DNA from: Peromyscus leucopus
Taxonomy: Eukaryota; Chordata; Mammalia; Rodentia; Cricetidae
DNA length: 64,000 nucleotides
Assembly (NCBI RefSeq): GCF_004664715.2
Contig: NC_051063.1
Coordinates: forward strand, 116,422,829-116,486,828
Direction: 5' to 3'
Below are positions 1-13,199 of this stretch, one piece after another; the first letter of the stretch is position 1, and each line of letters begins with the position of its first letter. The notes beneath the pieces are model-generated. The model saw only the letters and a list, made by a program, of their open reading frames with translations. It was not told where the DNA came from and ran no database searches. A program made the position numbers and the translations under genes.

Positions 1-30
1 CTCACTCGCCTTAGTCGCCTTTCTTTAGCA

Positions 31-223
31 CAATGGTTCTCAACCTACCTCAATGGTGTGACTCCTTGATCTAGTTTCTCATGTTGTGGTGACCCCAACC
101 ATAAAATTATTTTTGCTGCTACTTCATAACTGTGACTTTGTTGCTTTTTTGAATCATAATATAAATAGCTTCTGAAATAGAGGTTTGCCAAAGGGGTCAT
201 GAACCATAAGTTGAGATCCATTG
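31..223 (-). mobile_element. URR1-like hAT DNA transposon fragment
   Basis: Imperfect terminal inverted repeats (CAATGGTTCTCAACCT at the left; AAGTTGAGATCCATTG at the right) enclose sequence that matches the 21311 copy in reverse. It is shortened and diverged, and no clear 8-bp duplication remains. Confidence 0.7.
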
Positions 224-389
224 CTCTATCCTCGGGTCCCTTTCCCACTTTTATTTAGTATCTGTGTTTCCGATTACAAAAACTGTTGCATGATGGTGCC
301 CTTACACTAGAGAGATGGAAAGAAACTTTTATGGGAGATGGGAGATAGATGTGTTCATATTTCCATAGTTTACATTTGCTAATGGCACA

Positions 390-624
390 TTTTAAAATTT
401 TTATTTTTTAATATTTCTTTTATGTATATGGGTATTTTGCCTACATGTATGTCTGCACACATCATATGTGTCTGGTACCTGAGGAGGCCAGAAGAAAGAA
501 TCAGTTTCCCTGGAACTGGAATTATAGATGGTTTGTTTGCTGCCATATGAATGCTGGGCATTGAACCTGGGTCCTCTGGAAGAGTGACCAGTGTTCTTAA
601 CCAATAAGCCATCTCTTCAGCTCC
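390..624 (-). repeat. B2/B3-type SINE
   Basis: On the minus strand it reads GAGATGGCTTATTGG, then the GGTCACTCTTCCAGAGGACC block and a CCTGGAACT-type segment, with an A-rich tail at the plus-strand left side. A near-perfect target duplication (TGCTAATGG(C/G)AC) lies at 378-389 and 625-636. Confidence 0.75.
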
Positions 625-636
625 TGCTAATGGGAC

Positions 637-3570
637 TTATATCTCCCTGATAAGGTGAAACCTATGACATCTGATTTATAGTTGTAGAAGGCAGCCTTCT
701 CTGGAATAACCCAGTAATCCTCCCTTCCTGGGAATCTGCCTGAGTAATTTGCTTCTGACCAAGAGAATATGAAAATGTTGAGCTGTCTCTTCTATAATCT
801 GGTCGCAAAAGATTAGGAAATCTGCCTTGTTATGTAGGTGCTCTCCATGTTTCTCACAGCTCATACAGGTCAAATGTCGCTGACTTCATTGGGCGGAGAG
901 GCCCACACAGCAAGGCCTGGCAGGTGGTCTCCTGCAGCAACTAGTGCTGTGGTTTTCACCAAAAATGTTTCCTAAACCAGCTGTGGTGGTGCATGCCTAT
1001 AATATACTCAGAAGGTGAGCCTGGGCTACATAACGAGAGTGTGTCTCAAAAATCAATCATCAATCAATCAATTAACCAATTAATGAAAAGTTCCTAGATG
1101 CTTATTTGCTGAAGCCTTAACTGTTAGTGCAACCATTTTCAGAGGTGGGACTTTAGAGAACTGATTCACTCTTGACCGCTCTGACCTTTTCAGAAAAATT
1201 AGTCTATTGCTGCCTTCATAATTTGATGGGATCCTAGGCAGTGACAGAAACTTAGGCAGTGAAACCCAGTGACGGAAATGAAGAGGGTTCTTGGTAGCAC
1301 GCACTTGGCAACTGTATCTTCGTGCTGACTCCCATCACTGCTTCCAAGTCACCATTATTAGGTAAGCAGCCTTACTCACCACATGCTCCCTGGCACAATA
1401 ATTCTACCTCACCAGGGCCCAGAAACAACAGAGCCAAATGACTATGAACTGAAACCAGAGGCCAGAATAAATCTGTCCTTGTTTGAGATGACGTCCTCTT
1501 GTATTTTGCCCCAGCAACAGAAAGCTAACCTATCAGCAAGGTACTTGTTCAGTTCAACTACCTACAAAGGACTGGATTGGTTCTTCAATCTGAGAGAGGC
1601 TTTCATAGCTGAGTCTTCAATGAGACTGCAGAGCAGGATTTCACACTTTAGCTGCAGCTTTGTGATAGGCAGAAAGCCAAGAATCCCCCGACAGCTATAC
1701 CAAAATTCCTAACCCACAGAAATTGCAAGACAACAAATGAATGCTGATTTAAACCACTAGAATTTGTGAGAAATGTATTATGCCACAATAGATAATTATT
1801 ACAAGTGCTTTAGAGATGGAGGCCGTATTTGGGACTCACCAGCACATAAATGGTATGTATTAAGTATGTGTGGTCTCCCCTAGGGACAGTATGAAGAGAT
1901 GGAAAGGGAAAATGGTGTGGAAACTAAAGGAAGAGCAAGTTTGAGGAATAGGTGGAGGAGGACCAGGAACCTGGGATGAAAAAGAGGACTGACTGCAAGG
2001 CTGGGGAATATCAAATACTGAGATGAAACTGTTTCTAGCAACAAGATGGATTTTGCTTACTTTAATGTGAACAGTTTCAAAGCAATGACCTGGAGGCAGG
2101 CAGATTTCAGTAGTCTGAGGAGTCAAATCAAAGTGAGAAAACAAAGGTTCTTTCTTGAAGAGGGATAGCCCTTGACAGAGGCAAAGATTAAGGTGATATT
2201 TGTAGAAGAGGGTGACTCTGTGTAGGAAGAAAAACTTGCACATTAATGTGACAAAGGCCTTTGGCCATGCAAATTTAGATTACTTTTTCTGTTATTTATA
2301 ATGCAGTCATTTAAATCACAAAACCAAAAAGAAAAAAAATAACCTAGTCATTCATAATCCTCCTGCCCTTTTGAAGGCATTTACAAGTCCATTTGCATCT
2401 TACATAACAAAACTCAGTATCATTTCTCCCCATATATAATGTAAACAGTTCTTAATGTCGTTATATTGGCAGCATAATTATTTTTAGCATTACATATTGT
2501 CAAATTTATATACTATAAACAACTTATTTTGTACTTGTTGGGATTCTAGGTTGTTTTGACATTTTTGTAAGTGTAAATATGACTGTGTTAATTGTACAAA
2601 CTTTCTCCAAACAAAGCCAGAGAAGCTTCCCATGGGAAGAAGCTTCGCGGATGCCTTTCAAAGCCAGCACTCTGTGCTAAAGAGCTCTGAAGTGACTTAA
2701 ATATGAATGCATGCAAAAATTTTCTAGGGTTCCTTTGTATTATTATTTTATTACCCCAGACAGCAGATGAGTGCTTCAAATGAGCAGAAGGTCAATTGTG
2801 ACTCACCCAGACTAACTTTAAGTCTTATGTACCCTGTATTTTTTGAAGACTGCTCTTGGCTGCTGTCTTTTTACCAAGACCCAGAGGAGTGTGAAACACA
2901 CCAGAGAGACCCTCCATCATCTCTCATATTTTGTGTGCATATTAACTGTATCAGAAGAAGCATTGCCCTCAATACTTCCCCTGCTATTGCATGGTGAGTC
3001 ATATAACCCCCTAGGAGGTCTGAGCACACAGCAAGAAAATATCTTCTGTTCAAGTTCACAGCAGTTGGTGCACATCTGCTCAACATCAGATCTGCCAAAT
3101 CATCCTCACGTTTCTGGTAAATGCTTGTTGAAAGGAAATTATTTTTCTGCTTTTGTAGTGGTCGGCTGAAACGTTCCATGTTTGTTCAAAAGCTATACAT
3201 CATTTTTTCACTAGATCCCCTCTGACCATCTGCTATGGGTTAGATCTGGTTTGTCTTTCCCAAAAATTCATGTTGATGCTTGGCTTTGGGAGGTGGTGCT
3301 GAGTCGGTAGATTTTGAACCATAGCAGAGCCCTCATGCAGAAATACCTGGATGGGACTGCATCTGTTACCAAAGAAGTGAATGGTTACAAAGTAAGCCTA
3401 CCTCTTTTGTTCCTTCTGGTGCACTACCTTCCTTCCCAATTTCCACCCAGAAATGAAATCACATAGGGTGCTTACCATAAGCTAAGATTTACAAAACATA
3501 CAGTCTCAAAACTTTTTCCTCATAAATCATCCAGTCTCAGAAATCCTGTTATAGTACATTAATCCTGGTT
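637..3570. other. Intergenic stretch without recognised gene
   Basis: A B1-derived fragment (about 975-1050, plus strand) followed by degenerate CAAT repeats (1051-1085) is the only repeat I recognise. The open frames here, up to 127 codons, show no family resemblance, no splice-site context and no promoter. The rest appears to be old unique sequence 3' of Ctsc. Confidence 0.5.
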
Positions 3571-3587
3571 TATGATGCTAAAGGTAT

Positions 3588-3742
3588 TTCTTTTTGGTTT
3601 TTCAAGACAGGGTTTTTCTGTGCAGCTTTACTCCTGTCCTGGAACTCGCTTTGTAGCCCAGGCTGGCCTCGAACTCACAGAGATCTGCCTGCATCTGCTC
3701 CTGAGTGCTGGCATTAAAGGCGTGCACCACCACCGCCTGGCA
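3588..3742 (-). repeat. B1 SINE
   Basis: The minus-strand body runs from GCCAGGCGGTGGTGG to the GAAAAACC-like end. A perfect 10-bp target duplication CTAAAGGTAT flanks it (3578-3587 and 3743-3752). Confidence 0.85.
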
Positions 3743-3752
3743 CTAAAGGTAT

Positions 3753-5160
3753 CCTTTTACCCCTCACGGCTTATAGAAGTATAAAAGAAACCATGTGGAA
3801 ACCCATGATTCATGCTCCCACTAACTGTAAAGTGCAAGAAATCAATGTTTGCAGTTACATACATGGAATGCTTCTGTCACAGCCTCTACCCCCACCCCAA
3901 TGCCCACCCTCCAAAAAAGTAGCAGCCTAAACAGAAAGGCATTAAAGAGAACTCTTAAAAAGTGTGATAAGGATGCTGAAGTTAGCCCTCCATAGTTGAT
4001 GGCTTCTGGCAGGAGTGTGAGAGGGGAGCAATTCAGTTCTATTTAAGGGGCTGGCCACTAAGAGTTTACCCATGCTTCAGTAAGTATATTAATAACAGAA
4101 ATCAGACTTTTTAAATTTTTTAATTTTAATTGTTTTGGAGGGGGAGGTCACAAGAGTGCAGATGGACATGAAAGGACTGGGAAATGAGTGTGATGGAGTA
4201 CATAATGTGAAATTCCCAAAGAATAAATAAATATATTAAAAAAAGAAATTAGAGTAGGTAATAGGTTTGGTTTTCAGCCTTGGGCTGAATTCAAATCCCA
4301 TGCAAATGTATGAGCTCACTCATTCAAGACAAGTTACTGAGCTGGTCTTATTTCTTATCTATAGAAGAACTTCATGTGGAATGACATGGTATGTAGGTAG
4401 GACTTGCCTACATTATTGGTTCAAGTGAGACTTCTTTCTGTGAATGGTAGCTGTCAATACTGGCTATGAAGGCAGAACTAGTTGCTTCAAAAAAATGAAT
4501 ATAATTTATCATTTGCAAGTATTCACTGGATGAAGCCGTCAGTGTAAGCCATAGTACCCTTCAGGGGGAGGCTTCGGAAAGGCAGCAGCGTGGCTCCTGT
4601 GGTTAACAACAGTAAACGTGGTGAGTAGTCCAAGCATAGCACAAAATGACTAAGTCCAAAGTGGGGGGAGGATGAGAACGGCTTCCCAACTGGTCCTATT
4701 GGCCTGGTGAACCCGGTGCAGCTTTATTGGTTAGCTTTGAATCTAGAGATGGGGGTAGCAGAAGTGTACCTTGATCTCAGAGAAAATAAGAAAGGCTGGA
4801 GACTGAGAGATCTCCTAAGACCTAAGAAACCAATGGGAAGCTCAGTCTGCACACAGGTGATGTCCAGTGGAACTGTCATTTAAAGATGAGTCCTCCAGCT
4901 ACAGCTTCCTGTATGTCGCTGGCTAACTCACACCACACCGATGGTTCCTTTCTGCCTATAACAATGAAAATCCTGAGCCTTGGGTTGGCTACTGGCTAGA
5001 GAAAAACATTACCTGTTTTTACAGAAGTTCATGGCACTCGGGCTCATGTTTCCAGGAGTCTCCTGAAGTTGTGTTCAAAATGCAGAAAAATATATCCATT
5101 TCTCTATGGGGAAGACCTATAGTTTTCTATAGTCTAAAAAGTGTTCCTTCTTTTTAATTT
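3753..5160. other. Intergenic, mostly unique, with a short L1 3' end
   Basis: About 4135-4245 resembles the end of a rodent L1 3'UTR on the plus strand (GTGAAATTCCCAAAGAATAAATAAA). No gene or other recognised repeat is seen in the remainder. Confidence 0.45.
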
Positions 5161-5161
5161 T

Positions 5162-5165
<4 letters not shown>

Positions 5166-5209
<44 letters not shown>
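5166..5209 (+). repeat. (TG)n microsatellite
   Basis: About 22 uninterrupted TG units, next to the A-rich tail end of the SINE that follows. Confidence 0.9.
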
Positions 5210-5372
5210 TTGTTTTGCCTGTAGGTATGATTGTGCACCACATGCATGCTTGGTAATCACAGAAGCCTGAAGATGGTGTTGGGTACCTTGTAATTTAGTT
5301 GTACTGATTTTGAGCCACCGTGTGGGTACCAGGAATTGAACCTTGTTTCCTTCAAGAGCAGCCAATATTCTT
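5210..5372 (-). repeat. B2/B4-type SINE, interrupted by an L1
   Basis: Minus-strand SINE remnant with GGCTGCTCTTGAAGG and GGTTCAATTCC-like blocks. It is cut by the L1 at 5373; a short piece may resume after 6352. Confidence 0.6.
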
Positions 5373-6335
5373 TTTTTAAATGTGTTTTTTATTAAGATAT
5401 TTTCTATTCATTTTACATACCAACCACAACTCCCCTGTCCTCCCACCTCCTGGTCCCAGCATTCCCCCCCAACCTACCCCCTATTCCTACCTCCTCCAAG
5501 GCAAGACCTCCCACGGGGAGTCAGCAGAGCCTAGTACGTTCAGTTGAGGCAGATCCAAGTGCCTCCTCCCTGCACCAAGGCTGCACAAAGTGTCTCACCA
5601 TAGGCACTAGGCTCCAGAAAGCTGGCTCATGCACTAGGGACAGGTTCCGATCCCACTGCCTGGGGGCCTCCTAAACAGTTCAAGCTAAACAATTGTCTCA
5701 CTTATGCAGAGGGTCTAGTCCAATACCATGGGGACTCTTCAGCTATTGGTCCACAGTTCATGGGTTTCCACTAGTTTGGCTAGTTGTTTCTGTACTTTTC
5801 CAATCATGGTCTCAATATCTCTTGCTCATAGAATCCCAGACTGCAACCCACAGCTCCAGGGAGGCTAACTAGTAAGGAGGACCCTAGGAAGGGTGCATGA
5901 ATCGCCCAATGATGAAGAAATGCATGAGATCTACATGAGTAAACTGGGATGAGGGAGGTTAATGGAGGGCAAGGAATGGGGGATGAAAGCTTAGAGGAGT
6001 GAGAGGTTTGAACTGGAATGGGAACAGAGTGGGAGAGCAAGGAAAGAGATACCATAATAAATGAAGACACCATGGGAATAGGAAGAAGCAGAGTGTTAGG
6101 GAGGTTGCCAGGAATCTACAAGGATGACTCCACCATAGACTACAGGCAATAGTGGAGAGGGTGCCTGAGCTGGCCTACTCTGGTGATCTCATGGCTGAAT
6201 ACCCTAACTGTCATCATAGAACCCCCATCCAGTGACTGATGGAAGTAGATGCGGAAATCCACTGCTGGGTCCCAGGCAGAGCTCCAGGAGTCCAATCTAT
6301 GAGAGAGAAGAGGGATTTTATGAGCAAGAGATATT
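5373..6335 (-). mobile_element. L1 3' end with 5' inversion (twin priming)
   Basis: The left half (5373 to about 5830) is an L1 3' end on the minus strand, starting with its poly-A tail read as T. The right half (about 5831-6335) is the adjoining upstream part of the same L1 in plus orientation. Both halves belong to the L1 3' region that is also present intact at 14250-15225 and 55738-56610. The insertion is flanked by a 17-bp duplication (GAGCAGCCAATATTCTT, 5356-5372; one mismatch at 6336-6352). Confidence 0.8.
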
Positions 6336-6399
6336 GAGCAGCCAGTATTCTTAATCAAGTGTTCTTTTAAGTTAAAAAAAATTGTAGTTTTTCTGTTGC

Positions 6400-6450
6400 T
6401 GCTTCTTCTGTTTGCATGCACACATTTTCTGCTTTTGTTTCTGTGTGAGC

Positions 6451-6499
<49 letters not shown>

Positions 6500-6778
6500 T
6501 GTGTATGTAGAGGCCAGAAATCAACTTCAGTGTTATTCCCAAGGAGTCATTCATTTTGTTTTTTGCAACAAAGTCTCTCACTGGGACATAAAGCTTCTTA
6601 ATTAGGCTATGCTGGCTGGTCAGTGAGCCCCAGAAGTGTGACTGTCTCTGTCTCCACAGCTCTAGGATAAGAAGCAATTTCCACCATGCCTGAATTTTTA
6701 CACAGGTGCTTAAGATTGATCTCAGATCCTCATGAGTGTGAGGCAAACACTTTATTCACTGAATTGTCTTCCCAGCCA
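6400..6778 (-). repeat. B4-type SINE with internal (TG)n
   Basis: Minus-strand composite SINE: ID-like end GGCTGGGAAGACAATTCAGTGAA, B1-like middle (CTGGCTGGTCAGTGAGCCCC on the plus strand), and a (TG)n run at about 6453-6494 in its tail. Confidence 0.65.
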
Positions 6779-6899
6779 TAATTGTCCTTCTAACCCTTAT
6801 GTCAATCAAATATGATGAGATGAATGGTGTGTTTATCTCCTATAGAAGAATTTTTCCTTCACACGTGGGCCTCCAATTTTCCTTATACCTACCTACTTG

Positions 6900-6999
<100 letters not shown>

Positions 7000-7284
7000 T
7001 ATTGCCATTTCTGGCCTAGTAATGACTCTCATTCTTCTACATTATAGCTGTGTATTTAATAACTTGTACAAACTTTTAAAATGTCAGTTTGTTCCTGTTG
7101 GCTGGAGACTCCTATAGAACAAGAGCTCAGTCTACCACCTTGAATCTGAAAGAACATGCCTGTTACTTCTTGCTTCTGCATTCACCCACTCCTTTTCCTT
7201 GTTCGCATCTCACTATTCCTTTTGAGCTTTAAACTTAGCTTCAGTTCTTTATTCTTATTGGAAGTTTCTACTATAGCTTTATTT

Positions 7285-7520
7285 CCTTTTTCATTTTAAA
7301 TTTTGTTTTATTATTTTATATTATATGGGTGTTTTTCCTGCACGTATGTCTGTGAACTACATGCATTTCTGATACCTACAGAGGCCAGAAGAGGAGACAG
7401 ATCCTCTGAAAATGGAGTCATAGTTGTCGTAAGCCACCTTGTGGGCACGGAGACTGGAATCCAGGTCCTCTGGAAGAACAGCCAGTGCTCTTAACTGCTG
7501 AACCATCTCCGGCCTCTGTT
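7285..7520 (-). repeat. B2/B3-type SINE
   Basis: The minus strand carries GAGATGGTTCAGCAGTTAAG, then GAGCACTGGCTGTTCTTCC-like and GGACCTGGATTCC-like blocks. The AT-rich tail lies at the plus-strand left end. Confidence 0.75.
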
Positions 7521-9190
7521 TCTGATATAATTTTAACCTCTTCTTCCAAAGTCCACAATTATTTGCTGCTGGGAAAGCATGAAAGAAAGTCACCAGGTTG
7601 CTGACTTAACTTTCCAACACTGCACTGTTGGCATTTATTTACATAATTCTCCGTGTGGAAGAATGTCCTCTCCTTGTCTCATGCTCTCCTATCTACCTGG
7701 CCTCTAACAACTGAGTGTGCCATAGCATGCTCCTCTCTCCCAATTGTGACAACCTCCAGTGTCTACATACATTATCAAATGGTCCCAAGGGATAAGACTA
7801 TCTCTAGCTGGGAAGCACTGAGGAAGAGTGACTGCTAGGTGTGATGTGAGTCTGTGGAAACTTTCTTAGTTTAATCACATCTTTCTATCCTTCTCTTAGA
7901 TTCACTTATTCTAACATACATGCACGTATCAATACCAATACCATACACATATACCAAGTACATACAAATATCCATCACCACTCATTTTCAAACCCTTAAT
8001 CAACCCTTTAAAATAGATTTTAATGTTTCCTTTAATAGGTGAAGACACTGACAACAAGATCTTTTACTTCAATGACTGAACAAAGCCCAACTAAGAAACA
8101 TCAGAGGAGCCAATCCTCAGAATCAGGATGATCTGATTCCCAGGGTCGTGACATTTCCAGGGTACGATGCTGTCCTTGCTCACTTTCTTCCTGTTGATTT
8201 GTCCTTTTTCTCCAAATGGATCTCAGGCTGAAGAACTAGGATTGTGTCTGCATTCTCTTGGGAACAGCATCAGTTTCTCAGGATGGCTCAGAGATCAATT
8301 TCAAGGAAAATCATATCTTTTATTTTAACTCTCTGGGTTCCATCCCCTGCCAAACAGAATAGGGGTATAAAAATCTGATACTAGAACATTCATTTTTATC
8401 CTTCATCTTAAGCTACAGCAAGACTATTTAATGTATTTGAAGGTTCAGGCAATACATTTCTGAAAAGAAATTCTGCATGATTACTTTTAATGTGCATCTT
8501 GAACTTCATGGTGTTTCCTTCATTACCTCTGGGAAGGCTATTTCTCCAGCTTATTTCTTTTCCATTGATTGCCAGAATTTCAATCGATTTAGACCTTTTG
8601 CATTAGAGGAAGGAATAGGTCTGCTATTTTTTCTCAATTTATGGAGTTTGAAATTTTTAACACCCCCCCCCCATTTAAGCACCTATGGAATAGAATTTCT
8701 ACAAACAAGTTTTCTTTTAAGACATAAAATTAAAAAATCTAAGAAGTATGTGTGTGCATGACAGACTCAGAGTTGGAGAGGGAGAGGTTAAGTTAGTTCT
8801 TCTACTTACTTTTAAATGTCACTGAGGAGAAGGGATTTTGATAAATATGTTCTTGAAGGAAAAAAAAATAAAAGATACAGACCAAACCATATGTTGCATT
8901 TTCTGTCCAAGGACTAGTATATCTTCTGTGGTTTGATGCTGTCACCAACCATAAAGTGTGGCTTGACTGACCAGAAGGTTGGCTGAGGTTCAATCATGGT
9001 ATAGTCCAGAAAATTTCAGGCAAACATGAATTTTGAATCAGAATTATTATTCCAAGAGGTCATTCTACTACAGCTAGTAATTCATTAGGCTTAGTGGCTG
9101 CTCGGTCACCAACTCACAATTTCAAGGTCATATGCACTTGAAATGTATATATTGAAAAACATAGATACATCTTCAGTTTTAGTTTTTACA
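7521..9190. other. Intergenic stretch, no feature recognised
   Basis: I see no coding region or clear repeat beyond a short C-run (about 8663-8671). The open frame at 8477-8761 has no recognisable domain. Confidence 0.5.
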
Positions 9191-9197
9191 TTATCAT

Positions 9198-9294
9198 TTA
9201 TCTATCTGTTTATCTATCATCTATCTGTCATCTGTCTGTCTATCTATCTCTCTTTCTATCTATCATCGATGTACTATCTGTCTATTATCTAACT
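9198..9294 (+). repeat. Degenerate (TCTA)n microsatellite
   Basis: TATC/TCTG units with interruptions, next to the tail of the B4 SINE that follows. Confidence 0.85.
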
Positions 9295-9295
9295 C

Positions 9296-9590
9296 TATGT
9301 GTGCAGGCATGCCTGTGCCATGGCAAATGTGTGGAAGTCAGACATTGATTCTCATCTTACTGAGGCAGGATCTCTCTTGTCTCCTCTGCTACTCTGTTGG
9401 GTAGTACTCTAGGATAGCCAGCATAGAGATCTTTGAGCTAATTCTCCTGTCTCTGCCTCCCACCTCTCTCTAGGAATGCTGAGGTTGTAGATGAATGCTA
9501 CAACGTCAGGATTTTATGTGGGCTCCAAAGATCAAACTCTGGTTCTTAGCCTGTGCAGAAAGCAGTTTACACCCTGTGAAATTTCCCTGT
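9296..9590 (-). repeat. B4-type SINE, old
   Basis: Diverged minus-strand copy: GTGTGGAAGTCAGACATTGA, a B1-like middle and an ID-like end (GCAGAAAGCAGTTTACACC). Confidence 0.5.
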
Positions 9591-12033
9591 CCATAAATCC
9601 TGCAATGTTGCCCAGAAAGCTTCACCTTTATAGGGTTAAAAGATGTAAACATTCACACAGTATATTTGAAGGAAAACCATTCAATTAAAGCCTCCCAACA
9701 ATCACCCATGAGTTGAATATACCTGAAACACTTTGCCTCAAACAAAATATGAATTGTGAGAACTAGAAAGGATTTTAGAAATAAGTTTACAGAGCAAGGA
9801 TTACAAAAACCATGATAAAGTTCTGAATATACTGAGGTCTAGATGCCTTTACTATCAAGGACTTCCTCAGGCCTGTTATTCATCTCCCATAAACAAATCC
9901 ATTCTTAAAAAGGAAGATGAGCTAGAATACATGGCGGTACAGTCGTCTTTGAGCTTCTTAGAGCCCACTTCATGCTGTTTGGAACCTAAGAAGGAAAATG
10001 ATGAAAATCTTAGATGAACCTTACTTGTTCTGCTTCAGTCTTGCTCTGCAACACTGTCATCAGTTTCCAAATCGCCTTCACCTCCACACCCACTCTGTCC
10101 CCATGGGTGGCAGCAGATGCAATGGGGTAGAAAATGTAAAACCCTCAACAACAACAACAAAAAATGCCACAAAAACTAACTCAGACCAACTCAAATCAAA
10201 AGCATCTCCCCAAGTCAACAGTTTTTGAAGATTTTTATGTGGGTTTCCCTTCATTGTTTCTTTCGGGGTTCTTAAATACAATTTTAAAAACCCAATAAAC
10301 TCTAGGTTCCCTCCAGCAAACAACCCCACTCAAGCACAGGCACTGTCTCCCAGAAGAACAGGTAGGCATACCACCCATGGTGCCCCCCCCCACTTCTGTT
10401 GCCTCATGCAACCACAGGCCACACCTGCTAGATCCTGTGGACCTTCTCCATTTTCTGGATTCCCTCCAGCATGCACCTCCAACCACAGGCCCTTCCTGCC
10501 ATAACAGGCAAGCATGCCACCTGCTGATACCCCCACACTCTTTCCACTCCCTCAGGCAGACACCCCCTGCCTAACCACAGGCCACATCTGCTAGAAGACC
10601 ACGTAGACCACCCACCTTATCCCCAGTTCCCTGTTCCCTCTTAACCACCATATCCCAGCCCCAAACTTGGAAGGACACTCCCTGCTGTACCAGAGGCCAT
10701 ACCTGCTACCAGAACTCCAGCTTCTAACTTGGGCAGAGACTTCCTGCTTGATCAAAAGCCAAGCAGCGTGCCAGAACTCCTGCCCTCAACTCAGCTGGAG
10801 ACTATCTGCTCAACCACAGGCCACATAAGCAAGAAAAACAGAGAGGAAACTAAAACCATGGAACAACATACACATCCAACAAAGACAAACCCAGAAACCA
10901 GCACCTAGACATATAATCACCACAAACCCAGATGCCTAGATACCAGCATAAGAACACAATCAACAACAGCCAAAGTAATATGTCACCAGCAGAGCCCAGA
11001 TACCCTACTACAGAAAGCCCTGAATATTCCAACACAACTGAAGAGTGAGCAAAAGACCTTAAAACCAATTTATGAAGATGATAGAGGTCCTTAAAGAAGA
11101 AATGAATAAATCTCTTAAAGAAATCTAGGACAAGATAAGAAAAAAAAGAGGAGGAAATTAATAAAACCCTTAAAGAAAGCCAACAAAACCAAGAACAAAA
11201 CAAAAAGACAGTTAAAGGAAAAAAATGGAAATAGAAACAATAAAGAAAACACAAACTGAGGGAATTCTGGGAATAGAAAAATCTAGGTAAGTGAACAAGA
11301 ACCACAGATGCAAGCATCATCAACAGAATAGGAAAGATGGAAGAGAGAATCTTAGGCATTGAAGATACAATGGAAGAAATAGATACACCGGTCAAAGAAA
11401 ATGTTAAATCTAAAAAGTTCCTGACACAAAACATCCAGGAAATCTGGGACACTATCAAAAGACCGAACTTAAGGATAACAGCAATAGAAGAAGAAGAATC
11501 CCAGCTCAAAAGCCCAGAAAACATTTTCAATAAAATCATAGAAAATTTTTATGACCTAAAGAAAAATAAACATAAAGATAAAGATACAGGAGGCATACAG
11601 AACACCAAATAGATCAGACCAGAAAAGAAAGTCCAAGTACCACATAATAATCAAATCACTAAACATACAAAACAAAGAAAGACTACAAAAAGCTGCAAGT
11701 ACAAAAAGCCAAGTAACATATAAAGGCAGACCTATTAGAATTATACCTAACTGTTGAATGGATAATCTAAAAACCAGACAGCCGGAACAGATTTGCTGCA
11801 GATTGTAAGAGACCTCAGATGCCAGCTGAGACTATTATACCCAGCAAAACTTTCAATCACCATAGATGGAGAAAACAAGATATCCCATGACAAAGTCAAA
11901 TTTAAACATTATCTATCTATAAATCTAGCCCTACAGAAGATATGAGAAAGAAAGCTCCAACCTAAGCAGGTTAACTGCACCCATAAGAACACAGGAAATA
12001 AATAATCTCATACAAGCAAAGCCAAAAGAAGGG

Positions 12034-12037
<4 letters not shown>

Positions 12038-12098
<61 letters not shown>
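12038..12098 (+). repeat. (CA)n microsatellite inside the L1
   Basis: About 30 CA units at the ORF1/ORF2 boundary region of the decayed L1, where L1 copies often carry a short CA-rich stretch. Confidence 0.95.
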
Positions 12099-12101
<3 letters not shown>

Positions 12102-13042
12102 CACAACCACCATCACCACCAACAACAAAATAAGAGGAATTACTGTCATTGGTCTTTGATATCTCTCAATATCAATGGACTCAATTCCCTGATAAAATGA
12201 CACAGACTAACAGAATGGATGTGAAAACAAAATCCATCCTTCTGTTACCTACAAGAAACACATCTCAACATCAAAGGTAGGCATCACCATAATGTAAAGG
12301 GTTGGGAAAAGATTTTCCAAAGAAATAGACCTAAGAAGCAAGCTGATGTAATCATTCTAATATCTAACAAAGGAGACTTCAAACCCAAATTAATCAAAAG
12401 AGATGGAAAAGGACATTTCATACTCATCAAAGGAAAAATCCAACAAGAGGACATCTCAATTCTCAGCATCTATGCCCCAAACACAAGGGCACACACATTT
12501 GTAAAATAAATTTTACTAACTCTTAAGTCACACATCATGAACATCACACATTAATAGTGGGAGACTTCAATACCCCACTCTCACCAATGAGCAGGTCATC
12601 CAGACAAAAACTAAACAGAGAAATAATGGAGTGAACAGATGTGAGGAACCAAATGGACCTAACAGATATCTACAGAACATTCCATCCAAACATAAAAGAA
12701 CATACCTTCTTCTCAGCACCTCATAGATCTTTCTCCAAAATTGGTAAAACAAGACTCACCATATACAGGAAAATTGAAATAGACCCTGCATCTTCTCAAA
12801 TCACTATGAATTAAAGTTGGTTGTCAAAAACAACAGGAACAATGGAAAGATTACACACTCATGGAAAATGAACAACTCTCTACTGAATGACAACTAAGTC
12901 AAGACATAAATAAAAAAGGAAATTAAAGACTTCCTAGAATTTAATGAAGATGATTGCACAGTATACCCAAATATATGGGACACAATGAAAGCAAGATTAT
13001 GAGGAAAGTTTATAGGACTAAGTGCCTACATTAAGAAAATAG

Positions 13043-13199
13043 AGCCGGGCGGTGGTGGCACACGCCTTTAATCCCAGCACTCGGGAGGCAGAGCCAGGCG
13101 GATCTCTGTGAGTTCGAGGCCAGCCTGGGCTACCAAGTGAGTTCCAGGAAAGGCGCAAAGCTACACAGAGAAACCCTGTCTCGGAAAACCAAAAAAAAA
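13043..13199 (+). repeat. B1 SINE, young cricetid type, inserted in L1
   Basis: Intact consensus-like body (GCCGGGCGGTGGTGGCACAC through AAACCCTGTCTCGGAAAACC) with a poly-A tail. The target duplication AAGAAAATAG is at 13033-13042 and 13200-13209. Confidence 0.92.

Noticed and set aside
10850..11539. 229-codon open frame on the minus strand
   Set aside because: It is antisense to L1 ORF1 sequence; the hydrophobic, Leu/Ser/Phe-rich product is what the complement of an A-rich L1 strand gives.
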